Below are positions 36,743-38,572 of a stretch of 38,572 nucleotides of DNA, piece after piece. Where the stretch lies: IMG/VR virus record IMGVR_UViG_3300006919_000146, positions 1-38,572 of that record. One strand, written 5' to 3'. Every line of letters starts with the position of its first letter. Position 1 is the stretch's first letter. The notes beneath the pieces were generated by a model. It made no database searches, was not told where the DNA came from, and worked only from the letters and a program-made list of their open reading frames with translations. The DNA is from a virus. The position numbers and the translations under genes are program-made.

Positions 36743-36776
36743 ATCCCCCTGGTAGCGTACCCCGCTCCAGGGGGAT
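36743..36776. repeat. Second inverted repeat in the late leader
   Basis: ATCCCCCTGG and CCAGGGGGAT (10 bp, 14-nt centre) begin 1 base after the previous inverted repeat. No T-run follows in either direction, so it is not a simple terminator. Confidence 0.7.
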
Positions 36777-36920
36777 CTTGAAAAGCCGCATTTGAAGGGG
36801 TGCATTTGCAAACTGTTCAGGACCATGAGGCCGAAGAGGGTCATCGCCCGTTCGCTAGGCATAGAAACGGGATGGTAATTTTGCTATGCTTGAGCCGGCT
36901 TAAACGCAAGGGAATGATGC
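36777..36920. other. Leader region before the late tail genes
   Basis: No credible gene is seen; the only ATG frame gives 17 residues. A second, weak -10-like TGCTATGCT lies at 36882-36890 without a good -35. AAGGGAATGATGC before 36921 is the ribosome site of the next gene. Confidence 0.5.
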
Positions 36921-37235
36921 ATGAGCTTTCACGCACGATTGGTTGGTAGTACGCCAACACAGCACCGTATTCACATTAACGCATTAGCGGCGGCTATGGA
37001 GTTGTTCAGCTTAATTAACGAACCGTCTGTGGCGCAAATTGAGGCGGAGTTCGACCTTGACGCTTCTGATGCGGAATGGGCGCAGTTCAAACTGCTTTAC
37101 GAGAGCGCAACAAACAAGCGCCGCTTTTTAGCGATTGCGGCAAATGCGATGCGTTTGGCGGAAGGGCCTCATTTTGGGATGGATGACAGCACGACCTTCT
37201 TTTCAAGACTGACGAGCGCGACTAGCGGGGTTTAG
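36921..37235 (+). CDS. Small protein heading the late tail genes
   Basis: This 104-residue protein is mainly helical (HRIHINALAAAMELFSLINE; IEAEFDLDASDAEWAQFKLL; KRRFLAIAANAMRLAEGPHF) and acidic. It starts behind AAGGG. It is the first gene after the predicted late promoter and 3 bases before a structural-type gene, so a minor virion or fibre-assembly role is plausible. Family not recognised. Confidence 0.7.
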   Translation: MSFHARLVGSTPTQHRIHINALAAAMELFSLINEPSVAQIEAEFDLDASDAEWAQFKLLYESATNKRRFLAIAANAMRLAEGPHFGMDDSTTFFSRLTSATSGV

Positions 37236-37238
37236 ATT

Positions 37239-38555
37239 ATGAGCCTGTATGCTTCTGTTGTCGGGTTTCAGGCTAAGACTTCGACGGGTACGCTTGATAT
37301 TACCGGTGACATGGATGGTAATCAGCCCAAGGCCGCGTTGTTTTTCATGTCGGAGGAAACCACTCTATCCAACACGCCTTTGACGCCCTTTCATTTCACG
37401 ATGGGCATGACGGACGGGACAAACGAGTTCTATTCTGTTGTACATTCGGAAACAGGCGTGACCACCACCGACGACTACAGTGCGGCTTATACGGACGCTG
37501 TTTTGAGGGGCTTGGATGGTTCTGGTTCGCAGACATACAAGGCTGCTTTTGATAGCTGGATAACGGACGGGGTGCGGATTGACTGGACTGATGCTGCGCC
37601 CTCTGCCTTTCAGGGTTTTGTTGTGCTGCTTGGCGGCTCTGATCTTGCAAATGCCTATGTCGGGACTTGCGGGACGGGGGCTACGGTTACTGATCCGGGT
37701 TTCTCTGTTAATCAGGTGATTATGGCGGCAATCGGCACGGGTATCGCCAGCGGTACGGTGCAGAACGGTGCCCATATGATGTTTGGCATGGGGCTTGATA
37801 CCAGCACGTTCAGTAATAGCACGTCTTCCAATTTGGGTTGGTCGTTTCTAATGCGGGATGGTTTGTCAACGTCAGCGCCTGGTACTGTTTGGGAAGATGC
37901 TTGTGTCATTTCCAAGCTGAAAGATACCACGACATCTGGTTTTGACTACAACATGACGGTCGGCACATGGAGTTCGAGCGGGTTCACGACGAGCAGCGAC
38001 CACAGTAATTCGGACAAGGTTGGCTATCTGGCGCTGGAATGGAACAGCGGGTGCGATGTTCGTTTAGAGCCGCTAGATAACAACAATTATACATCCACGG
38101 GCGTGAACAAGCACGATTACGGTGTGACATTTGGCGGCACTGGAACGCCGGTTCTTAATATGTTGTCCGGTAGCAATTCAAGGCGAGACACTGGAAGCCG
38201 CGATAATAATGACGCTGGTGGTATGCACATTGCAGCCACGGATGGTACGACAGACAAAGCTGTCGGCGGCGGTGTAGATGATGGGGTGTCAACAACGGCG
38301 ACTGGCTCTAATGCCTCATCGAAGTCTCTTGCTATCCCTAATCCCTTTGCGCCGCAGAGCAGCACTGCATGGATCAGGGCAACATTTGATAGCTGGGCCA
38401 CAGATGGCGTTAATCATAATTATGACGCGGTTGCCGGTGGCTCGAATTATCACTATCTTGGTTGGGTGGTCGTTCCGTCTGGTTTGACGGCTAGTGTCGT
38501 TGGAACAGGATTGCTGGATAGCCAGAAACTGTCACGAATGAGGTTGGCACGATGA
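37239..38555 (+). CDS. Beta-rich tail protein with internal duplication
   Basis: This 438-residue protein is rich in Gly, Ser, Thr and Asp with hardly any charge clusters, typical of virion beta-structure. It contains two related blocks: YKAAFDSWITDGVRIDWTDA with FQGFVVLLGGS near residue 105-130, and IRATFDSWATDGVNHNYDAV with YLGWVVVPSG near residue 385-415, suggesting a duplicated beta-sandwich. The end LLDSQKLSRMRLAR is basic. It overlaps the next gene by 4 bases (ATGA). It is probably a receptor-binding or fibre component; no enzyme motif. Confidence 0.72.
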   Translation: MSLYASVVGFQAKTSTGTLDITGDMDGNQPKAALFFMSEETTLSNTPLTPFHFTMGMTDGTNEFYSVVHSETGVTTTDDYSAAYTDAVLRGLDGSGSQTYKAAFDSWITDGVRIDWTDAAPSAFQGFVVLLGGSDLANAYVGTCGTGATVTDPGFSVNQVIMAAIGTGIASGTVQNGAHMMFGMGLDTSTFSNSTSSNLGWSFLMRDGLSTSAPGTVWEDACVISKLKDTTTSGFDYNMTVGTWSSSGFTTSSDHSNSDKVGYLALEWNSGCDVRLEPLDNNNYTSTGVNKHDYGVTFGGTGTPVLNMLSGSNSRRDTGSRDNNDAGGMHIAATDGTTDKAVGGGVDDGVSTTATGSNASSKSLAIPNPFAPQSSTAWIRATFDSWATDGVNHNYDAVAGGSNYHYLGWVVVPSGLTASVVGTGLLDSQKLSRMRLAR

Positions 38556-38572
38556 ACTATGTGGGTGATTTC
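38552..38572 (+). CDS. Start of a tail-fibre gene, cut by the window end
   Basis: An ATG overlapping the preceding stop opens MNYVGDF before the window ends. An opening of the type M-x-Y-(L/V)-GDF is typical, as I recall, of repetitive fibre proteins whose C-terminus resembles the gene at 3-896. It is therefore a candidate N-terminus of that gene across a contig break. Confidence 0.5.

Noticed and set aside
36836-36876. 17-residue frame in the late leader
   Set aside because: No ribosome site and no distinctive sequence.
1-38572. tRNA genes, integrase or insertion sequences
   Set aside because: None could be recognised by reading; a covariance search for tRNAs and profile searches for integrases would be needed to exclude them.

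Overview
The window is one phage genome, or nearly all of one. It carries a complete podovirus-type structural module: small and large terminase, a P22-class portal, scaffold, an SU10/DUF5309-like major capsid protein, two paralogous head-tail adaptors, a P22 gp10-like stabilisation protein, tail fibres and three large ejection-type proteins. There is no tape measure, tail tube or sheath gene, which argues for a short-tailed phage. Base composition looks moderately GC-rich, and the promoters look like ordinary sigma-70 sites. No phage RNA polymerase and no DNA polymerase were found. A Gram-negative host, perhaps a marine alphaproteobacterium, is a guess from the gene types (lipobox lipoprotein, M15 endolysin). 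No integrase was recognised.

Layout. (1) Late block, all plus strand except one gene. It appears to start from a promoter near 36.68 kb, runs through tail genes at 36.9-38.57 kb and, if the molecule is circular or circularly permuted, continues at base 1 through packaging (1.1-3.0 kb), portal/scaffold/capsid (6.0-10.4 kb), connector and tail (10.5-17.1 kb), ejection proteins (17.1-21.7 kb) and a lysis/exported-protein cassette (21.7-24.84 kb). It ends at a strong terminator at 24862-24895. A lone antisense gene with its own promoter (5608-5934) sits between an 877-residue gene and the portal. (2) Rightward early/replication operon, 24.93-31.08 kb: a small unknown protein, a Cro/YdaS-like regulator, a RuvC-like resolvase, a DUF6378-like protein, a Cas4/RecB-like nuclease, a probable ssDNA-binding protein, a RepA-type primase-helicase and a 167-residue protein with an SSB-like acidic tail. 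Three hairpins that could terminate or attenuate transcription lie inside it, and an iteron-like repeat cluster lies near its end. (3) About 0.6 kb of non-coding DNA between the convergent operons. (4) Leftward early operon, 36.60 kb down to 31.69 kb: sixteen small, tightly coupled minus-strand genes, including an XRE-type regulator, a pentapeptide-repeat protein and four small membrane proteins. It ends at a minus-strand terminator at 31623-31662.

The most striking feature is regulatory. The promoters of the two early operons, about 11.7 kb apart and on opposite strands, have the same architecture: a TTGxxx -35 box, an 18-nt spacer holding a palindrome of the form AGGAAC-N3-GTTCCT, and a TATACA -10 box. 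The palindrome sits at the same offset in both. This suggests that one phage regulator controls both operons, and each operon encodes an HTH candidate. Other points of interest are a 22-bp minus-strand RNA hairpin whose arm differences are all G-U compatible, tandem inverted repeats at the late promoter, an iteron-like origin candidate, an 88-residue gene with no standard start codon, and evidence that both window ends lie in one repetitive tail-fibre gene.
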